62,686 nucleotides of DNA from JAAYDI01 sp052034005 (GCA_052034005.1 JBPOJB010000053.1:1-62686); one strand, 5' to 3'; counted from the first letter of the stretch, positions 42,342-52,415 are shown. The notes: generated by a model not told the origin, from the letters alone. Program-made: numbers and translations.

Positions 42342-44815
42342 GGGCGCGCTCCTCGCACAGGCAGGTCGGTGTCGGGCGCCGCGGCGGCCCGCGCAGGGTC
42401 GTCCGCCGCACGGTCGGCGTCGCGCCGGGCCCGCGCGGACTCGCGGTCCGCCGCGTTCTGCTCCCGCAACTGGCGGATCGTGGCCCGGTGGCCCGGGCGC
42501 CCCAGGCGGACCAGCTGGGTGCCGCGATGGGCGTGGAAACTGTTGAAGTAGGCCAGCACTTGTTCTCCCACCAGGAGGAGGACCAGCAGGGTCATCAGCA
42601 ACAGGCTCTGGTTGAACCCGGACTGCTCGATGGCGGCCGACTCGTACTGGTCCGCATAACCTACGTCGACGTGCACGGGATCCAGGCGGGCGATCAGGTC
42701 CTGGGTCGGTGTCTGGGTGAGGTCCCCTTCACGCGGCTCGACGTTGATCGCGAACCGGTCGGCCTGGACCGACCCGTCCAGGCGGCGGAGCCAGAGCTCG
42801 TAGATGCCTGCCCGGTCCGTCTCCTGCGGCGCGATCTGGGCCACCAGTTGGCGCGCGTCGGTGGCCAGCGCGCCCGCTGCGCGCTCGAGCACCAGCGGCG
42901 CGCCGGGATCGCGGGTCGGCAGGAACGCGCGCACGTCCGACCGGTACTGTTCGGGCGAGAGCGGCACCAGGATGGCATCGCCCACCGTGCGCGCGTCGGT
43001 CGCGCGGCGCGCGAATCCGAGGTACGACTGCAGGCGGAGCGCGATCAGGACGTTCGGGCCGAGGACCATGTCGTTCCAGTATGGGGCGTAGGTGGTCAGG
43101 AAGGCGATCACGCGTCCCGCGCCCAGCCGCTTCTCGACGACCAGCGGCGCGTGATTGCGCAAGCGGGCCAGCACCCGCACGCCGGAACTCGGGTCCAGCA
43201 TCCAATCAGCGGGAGGGCGCAGGAACCGCTCGACATGCATCGTGCGGACCAGCGGGTTCTGGCCCAGGATCAGCTCCTGGAACACCGGGTGGTCGGTGGC
43301 CTCCACTTCGACGTCCGGCGCGCCGCCCGACCCTTCGGCGATCAGCAGGTCGTCGCGCGCCAGGGGGACCGGCAGCAGGCCGGCACCGTCCCGGTAAAGC
43401 TCTTGCTGGTAGACGCCGATGTTCACCTGCGGCCCGACGAACAGGGCCAGTCCGCCGCCGGCTCGCACATAGGCTTCCAGGTTCTCCCGGGCGCGGTCGT
43501 CCAGCCGCTCGACGTCGCACAGGTAGATCGCGGTGTAGCGGTTGAGCGACTCCGGGCTGACGTCCCGCAGGAACGTGACGGGCTGGATGTCCGGCCGCAC
43601 GCCGGTCCGGGCGCGCTGTCCCGGCTCGAAGATCGCCTGCACATAGAAGGCGTTGCGTTGGTCCGGATCACCGTCGATCACCAGCAGCGTCTCCTCCTCG
43701 GGGAAGTCGATCACGCACCAGCGCCGATTGTCGGCGGTCACCGCATCGTCGGGCAGCGCGGCTTCCACCACGTGCTGGCCGGCTTCCGGGAAGTAGACCT
43801 GCACGCGCTGGGTGACCGTCTCGCCCGGCTCCAGCCGCTGGATCTCGATGGTCGGCGCCTCGTCCGACCGGGCTTGGGCGGGCAGGGCCGCGCCGTCGGC
43901 CGCCGGGGGCGCGTACAGGAGCGTGCGGACCTGCAGCGGCACCTTCTCGACCGCCCGGTCGCTGTAGTTCGTCACGTGGACGTTCACGAACAGGGGTACC
44001 CCCGAGGCGCGTGTTTCGTCGGCCGGGCGCAGGTCGGTGATGGCCAGGTTGGCGTGCCGGGCGCGGACGCAGTTGACCAGCCGGATCTGGACGCCCTGCT
44101 TCTGGAGTTCGTTGAGCAGCTCGCGGAGTTCGCGGGGGTTGTCCCAGTCTTTGTCGCGGAAATCGGAGACCAGGTAGAGAATCCGCTGTTCGTTGTCGTT
44201 CTGGGCGATCAGGCGGCGCAGGACGCGCAGCGCGGCCTCCGGCCCAAACGGCAGCTCGGTCGCGTGGATCTCCGTGCGGAGCGCTTCCAACCGCCGGGGG
44301 AACTCGGAGTCCACATCCTCGGCGTTCAGGTCGGCGACGGAGGCGAAGTGCGGCGAGTCGGGATCGGACAGGCCGGCGGCCCAGGCTTTCGAGAAGCGCA
44401 CCAGCGTGAAGCGCTGGCGCAGTTCCTGCCGCGCCGCCTCGACGCCCAGCTCGCGCACGAACTGGAGCGCCTGCTCCATGGCCTCCATGCCGCCGGCCCG
44501 GTCCGACATCGACATGCTGTCATCGAGCGCGACGTAATGGTGCGTGCGCGTGCTGCCGAACAGGCCCTCGTAGCGGCGCTGCGTGACGAGCTGGGCGAGC
44601 ATGGCCACGAGCAGCGCGACGGCGGCCATGCGGGCCAGCAGCAGGATGAGCTGCCGGAGCCACACCCACTTGCGATGCTTCTGGTAGCTCTGCAGCAGGA
44701 ACTCCATCGCCGCCCAGCGGACCCGGCGGTGCCGCAGCATGTTGATCAGGTGGATCAACAGCGGCAACAAGGCCAGGAGGAAGCCGGCGGTGAGGGCGGG
44801 GTAGAGGAACTGCAT
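42338..44815 (-). CDS. BatA-like von Willebrand A domain membrane protein
   Basis: An 825-residue protein. The start MQFLYPALTAGFLLALLPLLIH, followed by a second membrane segment at about 55-78, is the BatA N-terminal domain. A VWA domain follows with D98-D-S100-M-S102 as metal site. The large remainder (about 300-740) is beta-rich with an amidotransferase-like section (LLVIDGDPDQRNAFY). One membrane helix near 755-775 precedes a short basic cytoplasmic tail. Bat proteins work with MoxR ATPases in envelope processes and aerotolerance. ATG 44815 fits the BatA start; a frame beginning at 44827 is longer by four residues. Confidence 0.87.
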   Translation of the reverse strand: MQFLYPALTAGFLLALLPLLIHLINMLRHRRVRWAAMEFLLQSYQKHRKWVWLRQLILLLARMAAVALLVAMLAQLVTQRRYEGLFGSTRTHHYVALDDSMSMSDRAGGMEAMEQALQFVRELGVEAARQELRQRFTLVRFSKAWAAGLSDPDSPHFASVADLNAEDVDSEFPRRLEALRTEIHATELPFGPEAALRVLRRLIAQNDNEQRILYLVSDFRDKDWDNPRELRELLNELQKQGVQIRLVNCVRARHANLAITDLRPADETRASGVPLFVNVHVTNYSDRAVEKVPLQVRTLLYAPPAADGAALPAQARSDEAPTIEIQRLEPGETVTQRVQVYFPEAGQHVVEAALPDDAVTADNRRWCVIDFPEEETLLVIDGDPDQRNAFYVQAIFEPGQRARTGVRPDIQPVTFLRDVSPESLNRYTAIYLCDVERLDDRARENLEAYVRAGGGLALFVGPQVNIGVYQQELYRDGAGLLPVPLARDDLLIAEGSGGAPDVEVEATDHPVFQELILGQNPLVRTMHVERFLRPPADWMLDPSSGVRVLARLRNHAPLVVEKRLGAGRVIAFLTTYAPYWNDMVLGPNVLIALRLQSYLGFARRATDARTVGDAILVPLSPEQYRSDVRAFLPTRDPGAPLVLERAAGALATDARQLVAQIAPQETDRAGIYELWLRRLDGSVQADRFAINVEPREGDLTQTPTQDLIARLDPVHVDVGYADQYESAAIEQSGFNQSLLLMTLLVLLLVGEQVLAYFNSFHAHRGTQLVRLGRPGHRATIRQLREQNAADRESARARRDADRAADDPARAAAAPDTDLPVRGARP

Positions 44816-44838
44816 GGGAGCTCGCACGGGTCAATGGA

Positions 44839-45741
44839 TCAGTTTCGGTGGTGCATGCCCAGCCGATTGCTCAGGTAGGCGGCCAGCGCGGCGTCCAGCG
44901 GCTCGCTGGTCCGCAACAGCGCGTAGTCGATCATGTGCCGGGCGCAATCCAGGCGCATCGCATCGAGGAACGTGCGGATGGCGGCCAGGTATCCTTCCCG
45001 CAGCGCGCGCGGATTGCAGTTCAAGTAGTCCGGCGACTCCAGCCCTTCGAACCGGGTCGGGCCGGCGAAGGGGAAGTCGAGTTCGTCGTCGTCCAGGACG
45101 TGGAAGACCAGCAGGTCGTGGCCGCGCTGGCGGAGCAGGCGGAGGCCGCGGAGCGTGCCCGCCTGGTCGGCCAGGAGGTCGGAGAACACGATCATCATGC
45201 CGCGCCGCGGCGTGCTCTCCGCCACCTGCCGGAAGATGCTGTACATGTCGGTCTTGTCGCGCGGCCGGCTCACCTCCAACGCGTCGACCACCGACAGCAG
45301 GTGGTTCCGTTTGCTGCGGACGGGCACCTGCGCGCGCACCCGTTCGTCGAACGCGAAGCATCCGACGGCGTCGTTCTGCTTGAGCACCAGGTAGGCGAGG
45401 CTGGCGGCCAGCGTGCAGGCGTACTCGTACTTGGTCAACGCCCCGCTGCCGTACGCCATGCTGTGGGAGACGTCGACCAGCAGCGTGCAGCGCACGTTCG
45501 TGTCTTCCTCGAACTGCTTGACATAGAACCGGTCCTGCCGCGCCCAGACCTTCCAGTCCACGTGGCGCAGGTCGTCGCCCGGCGCGTACTCGCGATGCTG
45601 CCGGAACTCCACCGACTGGCCGAAGTACGGGCTGCGATGCATCCCCGACAGGAACCCCTCGACGATGTGCCGCGCGCGCAGTTCCAGCCGGGCGATCCGC
45701 TTGATGGCTTCAGGATGCAAAAATCTTCTTGAATCGGGCAT
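44839..45741 (-). CDS. DUF58 protein (MoxR-associated)
   Basis: A 300-residue DUF58 protein. It shows the family signature EFRQHREYAPGDDLRHVDWKVWAR (47-69) and a VWA-like fold with LLVDVSHSMAYG (D90, S92, S94). DUF58 proteins are the usual partners of MoxR AAA+ ATPases and may bind the metal-dependent client. The start lies inside the end of the MoxR gene (32-base overlap), so the two are coupled. It is soluble, with no membrane helix, unlike many longer DUF58 proteins. Confidence 0.92.
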   Translation of the reverse strand: MPDSRRFLHPEAIKRIARLELRARHIVEGFLSGMHRSPYFGQSVEFRQHREYAPGDDLRHVDWKVWARQDRFYVKQFEEDTNVRCTLLVDVSHSMAYGSGALTKYEYACTLAASLAYLVLKQNDAVGCFAFDERVRAQVPVRSKRNHLLSVVDALEVSRPRDKTDMYSIFRQVAESTPRRGMMIVFSDLLADQAGTLRGLRLLRQRGHDLLVFHVLDDDELDFPFAGPTRFEGLESPDYLNCNPRALREGYLAAIRTFLDAMRLDCARHMIDYALLRTSEPLDAALAAYLSNRLGMHHRN

Positions 45742-46771
45742 CGCTCGTCAGCTCGTCTTCCTGGGTGGGGGTAATCGCGACCAGCCGCTGAATGATCTCG
45801 TCCGCGGTCACGCCGTCGCTTTCCGCCGCGAAGTTGACGACCATGCGGTGCCGGAGCGCCGGGCCGGCCAGCGCTTGGATGTCGTCGGTCGCCACGTGGG
45901 TGCGGCCGTGCAGCAGCGCGCGGGCCTTGCCGCCCAGGACTAGGTATTGTACGGCGCGCGGGCCGGCGCCCCACGCCACCATCTCCTGCACGAAGTCCGG
46001 CGCGCCGGGCGCGCCGACACGCGTCTGACGCACCAGCGCCAGCGCGTAGCGGATGACGTGGTCCGTGACCGGGACCTGCCGCACCGTCTGCTGCAGGTCC
46101 AGGATCTCCTCGGCGGTCAGCACCGGCTGCACCCGGTCGGTCTGCACGGTCGTCGTGCGGCGCGCGACTTCGAACTCCTCCTGGAAGCTCGGGTAGTCCA
46201 CGTACACCTTGAACATGAACCGGTCCTGCTGGGCTTCCGGCAGCGGGTAGGTGCCCTCCTGCTCGATCGGATTCTGGGTGGCCAGGACGAAGAACGGGTC
46301 GGCCAGCGGGTGCCGCACGCGCCCGACGGTGACCTGGCGCTCCTGCATCGCCTCGAGCAGGGCGGCTTGGGTCTTGGGCGGCGTCCGGTTGATCTCGTCG
46401 GCGAGGATCGTGTGCGAGAACAGCGGGCCTTCCAGGAACCGCCGCTCGCGCGTGCCCGTGGCCCGGTTCTCCTCGATGATCTCGGTGCCCGTGATGTCGG
46501 CGGGCATCAAGTCCGGCGTGAACTGGATGCGGCTGAAGGTCAGATTGAGGGTCCGGGAGAGCGTGCTGATCATCAGCGTCTTGGCCAACCCGGGCACGCC
46601 TTCCAGCAGGCAGTGCCCGCGGCTGAACAGGCAGATGAGCAGTTCGTCGATGACCTGCTGCTGGCCGACGATCGTGTGGGACAACTGCCCCAGGATCTTC
46701 TCGCGCGCCTCGCCCAGCTTGCGAACGGCGCTCGAATCCAGGCTCGCCCCCTCGGATGCGTGATCGGTCAT
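45710..46771 (-). CDS. MoxR-family AAA+ ATPase
   Basis: A 353-residue AAA+ chaperone-like ATPase. Walker A is GVPGLAKT at 58-65 and Walker B LADEINR with D125-E126. The MoxR-specific inserts are FTPDLMPADITGT, EAMQERQVTVG and ATQNPIEQEGTYPLPEAQQDRF. These ATPases help metal insertion or assembly of VWA-domain proteins. The ATG at 46771 has GAGGAG seven bases upstream; a longer frame starting before it is not supported. It is second in the operon, 46 bases after the PQQ-propeller gene. Confidence 0.95.
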   Translation of the reverse strand: MTDHASEGASLDSSAVRKLGEAREKILGQLSHTIVGQQQVIDELLICLFSRGHCLLEGVPGLAKTLMISTLSRTLNLTFSRIQFTPDLMPADITGTEIIEENRATGTRERRFLEGPLFSHTILADEINRTPPKTQAALLEAMQERQVTVGRVRHPLADPFFVLATQNPIEQEGTYPLPEAQQDRFMFKVYVDYPSFQEEFEVARRTTTVQTDRVQPVLTAEEILDLQQTVRQVPVTDHVIRYALALVRQTRVGAPGAPDFVQEMVAWGAGPRAVQYLVLGGKARALLHGRTHVATDDIQALAGPALRHRMVVNFAAESDGVTADEIIQRLVAITPTQEDELTSDARFKKIFAS

Positions 46772-46817
46772 GAAACTCTCCTCGTGCGGGTTGCTCAGGG
46801 GATGATGCAGGCGGTGA

Positions 46818-49800
46818 TTATTCCTTCGGCGGGGCTGCGGGCCCGTCGGGCGATGCAGGCCCCGCGCGCTGCGGCGCCTCGCCCTCGGGCGCCTTCGGCT
46901 TGGCAATCGCGTCCAGGATGCCGCGGGCGACCTTGCCGACCTGCTCGATGGCCGTCGGCCGGGCCGGCGGTGCCAGGAATTGGACGGGCGGCTGCTTCTC
47001 GAACGGCTCGTCGGTAAACCGCAGCGTCAGCTGCTTCGTGTTGGAATTGATCGTCAGCGTATGGTCGGCCGGCTGCGCGGTGATCGCATAGGTCCGGATC
47101 ATCGCCAGGTCTTCTTCGTACAGCAGTTGGCGGCCGTCGCGTCTGTCCAGGCACAGCGCGGATCCCTTGACGGCCGGGCGCGGCGCGTCCTCGGCGCCCG
47201 TCGACTGCGAGTTCTGCAGGAACACGAGGGCCGGCGATTCGGCCGGCTGGTCCAGCGGACAGCACACGCGGGCCACTTGGGCGGCCGCGGGCCACTGCGG
47301 CCGGCCGGTCTGCATATCGAGCGCGTAAATGCACCCGTTGATCTCGGGGCACAGGTCCGACCCGAGCGGCGTCGCCGGGCGGTAACGCGTCATGCTGTCC
47401 TCGTCCGCCGCCTGGCGGCTGGCCAGCACGATGCAGGTGTCGCGGCTGGGAATCACATACAGACGGGCCAACTGCGGCTCGCGGGCCAGTTGCGTGGTGA
47501 ATCGCAGCGTCCCGTCCGCCAGGTTGATCACCGTGAACGCCCCGGACAGCTCGTAGACCGCCAGCGCGTCGCGGCCCAGTAACGCACACTGGGCGCCGGC
47601 CGTGAACCGGTGCTGCCAGAGATCAGTACCGGTCCAGGCGTCGAACCAGCGCACGGCGATCCGGTCACCCGCCAGCCCCACGTACAGCACCGATCGGCCG
47701 ACCGTGATCCAGCGGCTCTGCCGGGATCCGACAAAGCGCCGCCCCAGCTCCTTGCCGTCCGACGCGCGGAGCACCAGCGCATCCTCCAGGTTCGGAGACG
47801 CGACGAACAGATACTCCTGATCGCCGAATAGGTCCGAACCGGGCTCGATCCCGCTGCGGGTCCAGATCACGTCGCCGGTCAACGGCTCGACGCACAACAG
47901 CTCCTGGGACTTCTGATAGAAGAACCCCGCGGAGGTGATCGGGCCGATCGAGCCGACGGGGCGCAGGTTCTGGGCCAGCACGTACCGAGTGGGCCCCCAG
48001 GGGCGCGTGATCGCGTGAGCCGACACTTGCGGCAGACCGATCGACCCGAGCACCGAGCCCGTCAGATCGTCTCGCCACTGGATGGGGCTGTCGACCTCCG
48101 ACCCCGACAGGCTCTTGAACGTGTCGATGGCCAGCACGTCGCTCCCCACGCAGGCGATGACCAGATGGCCCTCCGCGGCCGCCGTGCCGGCCGGCGCATT
48201 GATGTTCGGCAACGTCACGTTGTTGACGTCAGCGATCGATACCTGGGTCCGCGTATGACCAAGCCCGTCCCGGATCAGGACCGCATTGAGCTGGCGGTTG
48301 TAGACCAGCGAAGCGTCCTCGGGGAACGGTCCGCTCACGTCGATCAGCGGGACCGCGAAGTTGTACTGGTAGCTCTGGAACGTGTTGCGCGATTGGATCG
48401 ACACGTCGACCTTGCCGTAGGGCCAGGCCGTGCCGGCCCCGGCGGCCCGGCGCAGTTGCGGGTCGGCCAAGGCGGCGTCCGCCACCGCCTGGCCGGTCTG
48501 CGAGTCCTGAACCGCGACGTCCGGCCACTGCCGCGCCAGGCGCTCGTAACAACCGACGGCTTCCGGCAGGTGGCCGCTGGCATGGAGCAGCCTGGCAAGC
48601 CACGCGGTGGCTTGGGCGGCCGTCGCCGGGTCGCTCGACTCCTGCAGCGGGACCAAGGCCAGCTCGGCCGCCAGGCACTCGTTGCGCTCCAGCAGCAGGC
48701 GGGCCAGTTGGAATTGGACCGGCATGGCCAGCGGGTGGGGCGAGAAGCAGTGGAGGAACCGCCGCAGGTCGGGCACCGAGACCTGCTGCGAGACGGCCTC
48801 ATAGCGGGCCGCTACGGCCGCGTCGATCCGTTGGCGCAGCGGACCGTCGGCCATGCTCAGGACCTCGCCCAGATTCACGGCGATCCACCGATCCAGGCGC
48901 ACCCGCCAGTTGGCGTCCAACTGCACCAGCCCGTCGCGATAGACCTCGCTGCCCACGGCCGGCGTGGCGGTCGCCAGCGCGGTCAGCTTCAGGAGGTAGT
49001 CAACCGACTCGTCCAGCGCGCCGACGCCGCGCAGGCCGGTGGTCATCACGCGGTAGAACTCGACCCGCTGGGCCGGCTGGTCGATGAGCGCCTCGAGTTC
49101 CGCGGCGTACGGCCGGTAGTGGGCGAAGTCGGCGGCCAGGGCCGACATGAGCGTGCGGACCAGCGACGCCCGGACCGCGTCCTGCGGGGCGATCCGGTAG
49201 GCCCGCCGCAACACCTCCAGGGCCTCGTGCTGCGCGCCGTCGGCCAGCAGCAGGTCGGCACGGTGCGTCAGCGCCCAGACATCGTCGGGGTCGTCTTTCA
49301 GCCGATCGGCCACCACCGCGCGCAACGGGTCGGCCTGATAGTACGCGGACAGCCACTGGACGCTCTGCGAGATGATCTGGTCGCGGTACGCCACCAGGTT
49401 GCCCAGCGGCTCGTCGGTCCGCATGTCGGCCGCGATCTGGCCGGTCGTGATGTCGATTTTCAGCAGGTGTCCGGTGGTGGTGGGCAGGAAATACGCCGAG
49501 CCGGTCCGCAGGCCGCGACCGCTGGGCATGCCCTCTGGCAGCGCCTGGGTCCAGATGGTCGCGCCGCTGGCGAGCGAGATGGCCTGCACGCGGTCGGCGC
49601 CGACCAGGACGGCCTGCTCGCCCGTTGCGCAGGCGGTAAAGAGCAGGCCGCTGCGCGGCTGGGGGTCCCAGAGCGGCCGGCCGGTCAGCAGGTCGAGGCA
49701 GTGGATCTGGTCGGACTCCACGGGCGTGACCAGCACGCGCCCGTCCACGATCGTGACCGTCGCGTCCGCCCAGCGCTCGCCCAGCGGCCGCGTCTGGTAG

Positions 49801-51557
49801 ATGTTCATGGTGACCCGGTGCGTGCCCGGCGCGTGCGCGTAGCGATAGCCCCACAACAGGGACCGGGACGCGATATCCACGGCGACGACCGCGCCGGCCG
49901 ATGTCGGGCAGACGAGCACGCCGTCGGAGAACGACGGCGACGCGCCGGCCGCGCGGCGCGTCGGATCGGACATGATCTCCCGTTGATCCACGTGCGCCAG
50001 CTGCTGTGCCCAGGACAGGCGTCCGGTGGCCGCGTCGAGCACGACGAGCCGGATCTCGCTGTTGATTTCCGCCAACACGTACAGCTGCCCCAGCAAGGGG
50101 AGCGGAGGCCCGAGGAAATACGCGCCGGCCAACTGCGGCTCGTCGGTCCCATCCTCATCGCCCACGATCCACTGCAGCTTGCCCTCGGTGGCGATGTCCA
50201 GGGCGACCAGCTTGTTCGTCTCGCCGGAGCCGTCCGGACGTTGCCGGCCGAACGGGAGCACGCGGGTTGTCAGCGACGGCAGGTCGGACGCCACCCGCCA
50301 GAGCAGAAAGACCCGCCGCCCGTCACTGCTCATCTGCCCGTACGGCGCGTCGTCCCACACCCGCTGCGTCAACTCGGCCGCGTACGGGTCGGGGATCCGG
50401 CTGTCCGGGCGGAACTGATCGCTCTGCAGCACCGTCGTGTTCGCGTCCTCGGACCAGGGGAACGCCCAGATGTGCTTGCCGGTCTTCATGTCGATGGCCA
50501 GCAACTGCTGCGGCGTCCGCAGCAGGATGACGTTGTCGACGGCCAGCGGCTCCAAGGTCGGGATGGCCGGGACCCCTTCGTCGCGGAACTTGCCGGACTG
50601 CTGCAGCAGCAGGTTCTCGTCGCTCGGATGGTTGAAGACGCGCACGCGCCAGCGCACCATGGCCAGCGGCAATCCGGCTCGGCTCTCGGCGTTCCGGGCC
50701 GGGTTGCCGCGGTGCAGCACCCACTCCGCCGCCTCGGCCGCGAGGGGAACCTCCAAGGGTCCGACGAGCTGTTCCAGCCGGCCGAGCGCGCCGGCTTCGT
50801 CCTGAAATAGTGACACTTGCGTGTCACCAATGCGGAGCGTGGCCTGCGGGTGGCTCGCCTGGAGCTGCGCCAGCGTCTCCCGCGCCCGGTCCGGCATGCC
50901 GGCCAGCAGCCAGCAGGTGGCCAGCAGCACCGACAACTCCGGCTCGTACTGCCGCGCCGCACGCGGGCTGGCCACCAGCCGTTCGAAGCGCAGCGCGGCG
51001 GCCAGCGGGCGGCCCTGGTCGAGATAGTAGCGCCCGATGAGCATCGTGGCCTCGTAGCCGGCCGACGTGTGGAAGTACCGCCGCGTCACCTCGACCAGCG
51101 CCGGCAGGTCGCGCGCGTCCAGCGCCCGGTCCAACAACTGCCGCGCGTCGGCGCCGAACTTCAGTTCGTACAGCTCGCGACCCTTGTCCGGCATGGACCC
51201 CAACAGCCGCTGCGCTTCTGATTTCAGGCTCGTCTGCGTCCCGCCCGTCTCCGAGTCGGCCAGGAAATAGTCCTGTTCGCTCGCCCCACCCGCACCGTCG
51301 CCGCCCGCCCCGGGCTCGGCCAACAACTGGCCCAACAGATCGACCGCCTCGCTCAGCTGCTCCTCCTCCAACGCCTTGGCCGCGCGCGACAACTGCTGCC
51401 GCAAACCCCGCGGCGCCGGCAGGAAAATGTCCGCCGGCTCCTCCGCCTGCCGTCGCCCCGGCAGGATCATCTGACCCGACAGATCGCCCGCGCCCAGGAT
51501 GACAAGCAGGCCCGCACAGAGCCACAGACACAAAAACGGTCGAACTCGGCCAGTCAT
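46818..51557 (-). CDS. Giant PQQ-like beta-propeller/alpha-solenoid secreted protein
   Basis: A 1579-residue exported protein (signal about 1-28). The order is TPR-like helices (40-260), a first PQQ-type propeller (about 340-720) with repeated A-x-D-x-x-T-G-K/R-x-x-W blades (LLAIDMKTGKHIWAF, VVLDAATGRLSW, HCLDLLTGRPLWDP), a helical section (730-1050), and a second propeller (about 1090-1500; LCVEPLTGDVIWTRSG, YALDMQTGRPQWP). The tail is Pro/Ala/Glu-rich. No PQQ dehydrogenase catalytic residues are evident, so it is a binding scaffold. It is first in the operon, after a possible promoter at 51705-51732. Confidence 0.85.
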   Translation of the reverse strand: MTGRVRPFLCLWLCAGLLVILGAGDLSGQMILPGRRQAEEPADIFLPAPRGLRQQLSRAAKALEEEQLSEAVDLLGQLLAEPGAGGDGAGGASEQDYFLADSETGGTQTSLKSEAQRLLGSMPDKGRELYELKFGADARQLLDRALDARDLPALVEVTRRYFHTSAGYEATMLIGRYYLDQGRPLAAALRFERLVASPRAARQYEPELSVLLATCWLLAGMPDRARETLAQLQASHPQATLRIGDTQVSLFQDEAGALGRLEQLVGPLEVPLAAEAAEWVLHRGNPARNAESRAGLPLAMVRWRVRVFNHPSDENLLLQQSGKFRDEGVPAIPTLEPLAVDNVILLRTPQQLLAIDMKTGKHIWAFPWSEDANTTVLQSDQFRPDSRIPDPYAAELTQRVWDDAPYGQMSSDGRRVFLLWRVASDLPSLTTRVLPFGRQRPDGSGETNKLVALDIATEGKLQWIVGDEDGTDEPQLAGAYFLGPPLPLLGQLYVLAEINSEIRLVVLDAATGRLSWAQQLAHVDQREIMSDPTRRAAGASPSFSDGVLVCPTSAGAVVAVDIASRSLLWGYRYAHAPGTHRVTMNIYQTRPLGERWADATVTIVDGRVLVTPVESDQIHCLDLLTGRPLWDPQPRSGLLFTACATGEQAVLVGADRVQAISLASGATIWTQALPEGMPSGRGLRTGSAYFLPTTTGHLLKIDITTGQIAADMRTDEPLGNLVAYRDQIISQSVQWLSAYYQADPLRAVVADRLKDDPDDVWALTHRADLLLADGAQHEALEVLRRAYRIAPQDAVRASLVRTLMSALAADFAHYRPYAAELEALIDQPAQRVEFYRVMTTGLRGVGALDESVDYLLKLTALATATPAVGSEVYRDGLVQLDANWRVRLDRWIAVNLGEVLSMADGPLRQRIDAAVAARYEAVSQQVSVPDLRRFLHCFSPHPLAMPVQFQLARLLLERNECLAAELALVPLQESSDPATAAQATAWLARLLHASGHLPEAVGCYERLARQWPDVAVQDSQTGQAVADAALADPQLRRAAGAGTAWPYGKVDVSIQSRNTFQSYQYNFAVPLIDVSGPFPEDASLVYNRQLNAVLIRDGLGHTRTQVSIADVNNVTLPNINAPAGTAAAEGHLVIACVGSDVLAIDTFKSLSGSEVDSPIQWRDDLTGSVLGSIGLPQVSAHAITRPWGPTRYVLAQNLRPVGSIGPITSAGFFYQKSQELLCVEPLTGDVIWTRSGIEPGSDLFGDQEYLFVASPNLEDALVLRASDGKELGRRFVGSRQSRWITVGRSVLYVGLAGDRIAVRWFDAWTGTDLWQHRFTAGAQCALLGRDALAVYELSGAFTVINLADGTLRFTTQLAREPQLARLYVIPSRDTCIVLASRQAADEDSMTRYRPATPLGSDLCPEINGCIYALDMQTGRPQWPAAAQVARVCCPLDQPAESPALVFLQNSQSTGAEDAPRPAVKGSALCLDRRDGRQLLYEEDLAMIRTYAITAQPADHTLTINSNTKQLTLRFTDEPFEKQPPVQFLAPPARPTAIEQVGKVARGILDAIAKPKAPEGEAPQRAGPASPDGPAAPPKE

Positions 51558-51704
51558 CGTCCCATCCCAGCAGTGCGCTTCCCAGGACCGCGGCCGGACA
51601 ATGTGCAGGACACTGCCAGAACGCCCGACCGCCGGCGCGACGGGCCCTACGAGTCCCGTAGCCAGGGAAACCTTAAGAATAACGTAACTTCAAATTCGTG
51701 AATA

Positions 51705-51732
51705 TCTTATAGAAGTGCACCCACGCGGGCAA
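51705..51732 (-). promoter_or_regulatory. Putative promoter of the thirteen-gene operon
   Basis: On the minus strand TTGCCC (51732-51727) and TAAGAT (51710-51705) are 16 bases apart (TATAAG overlaps it two bases upstream). It is in an AT-rich patch of the 432-base divergent gap 51558-51989, which also holds the HU promoter. Predicted leader is about 140 bases. Confidence 0.4.
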
Positions 51733-51890
51733 CGTGATCGCATCCGGGCGCGGACCACAGCGAATGTGCCGACCTTCCCGCCGCCCCTCGCCCGCAGACC
51801 GTACCGCTCGCGAAAGCCACGGAACCGGGGAAATGGAGGTGCAAATGGGTGGAATTCGCGGTTTTTGCCGGGTTTTCTGGATACTTAGGC

Positions 51891-51918
51891 TTGAAATTCT
51901 GGGACGACAGTATCTAAT
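51891..51918 (+). promoter_or_regulatory. Putative promoter of the HU gene
   Basis: TTGAAA (51891-51896), 16 bases, TCTAAT (51913-51918). Predicted start is near 51925, about 65 bases before the ATG. Confidence 0.4.
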
Positions 51919-51989
51919 CATCGCGTTCCGCAGTGCGGACGGACGTAAATGTATGGCACCAGGTTACCTCACAAGGAGGGTCACGAGCC

Positions 51990-52310
51990 ATGGCGAAAGC
52001 CTCAGCAAAGCCACCGACAAAGACCGAGATCATCTCCAACATCGCTCGCGCGGCCGACTTGTCCAAGAAGCAAGTCGCGGCCGTGTTCGACGCGCTGGCT
52101 GCCGAAATCAAGAAGTCGGTCGGCAAGCGCGGCGGCGCGGGACAGTTCACCGTGCCCGGACTGTGCAAGATCGTCGTAGTCCGCAAGCCCGCGACGAAAG
52201 AGCACAAGGGGATCAACCCCTTCACCAAAGAGGAGACGATCTTCAAAGCCAAGCCGGCACGCAATGTGATCAAGATCCGCGCGCTCAAGGCGCTCAAAGA
52301 CATGGTCTGA
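51990..52310 (+). CDS. HU-family DNA-binding protein
   Basis: A 106-residue HU-type nucleoid protein. A Lys-rich N-terminal tail precedes the helical dimer part (KTEIISNIARAADLSKKQVAAVFDALA), then the beta-arm with GGAGQFTVPGLCKIVVVRKPATKEHKGINPFT and KAKPARNVIKIRALKALK. The arm lacks the usual short RNP-x-T form: the KEHKGINPFTKEE loop takes the place of R-N-P-x-T-G, seen in a subgroup of longer HU proteins. The start has AAGGAGGG about nine bases upstream. It probably has its own promoter and ends before a hairpin. Confidence 0.93.
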   Translation: MAKASAKPPTKTEIISNIARAADLSKKQVAAVFDALAAEIKKSVGKRGGAGQFTVPGLCKIVVVRKPATKEHKGINPFTKEETIFKAKPARNVIKIRALKALKDMV

Positions 52311-52373
52311 TGACCGTGGTCTGATGGCCGGCCGCGGAACGCGGACTCGCACCCTGCGGCCATCCTGTACAGG

Positions 52374-52415
52374 CTCGTCAACCGCCCGGGCCGCGCGCCC
52401 CAGGCGGTTGACGAG
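52374..52415. terminator. 13-bp inverted repeat, likely bidirectional terminator
   Basis: CTCGTCAACCGCC and GGCGGTTGACGAG pair perfectly around a 16-base GC-rich loop. It lies in the 111-base gap between the convergent HU and MFS genes. No T-run follows on either strand, so it may act through structure alone. Confidence 0.6.

Noticed and set aside
48015..50810. A 931-codon open frame antisense to the PQQ-propeller gene
   Set aside because: The composition is Arg/Gln/Val/Asp-rich and there are no motifs, whereas the minus strand shows regular propeller blades.
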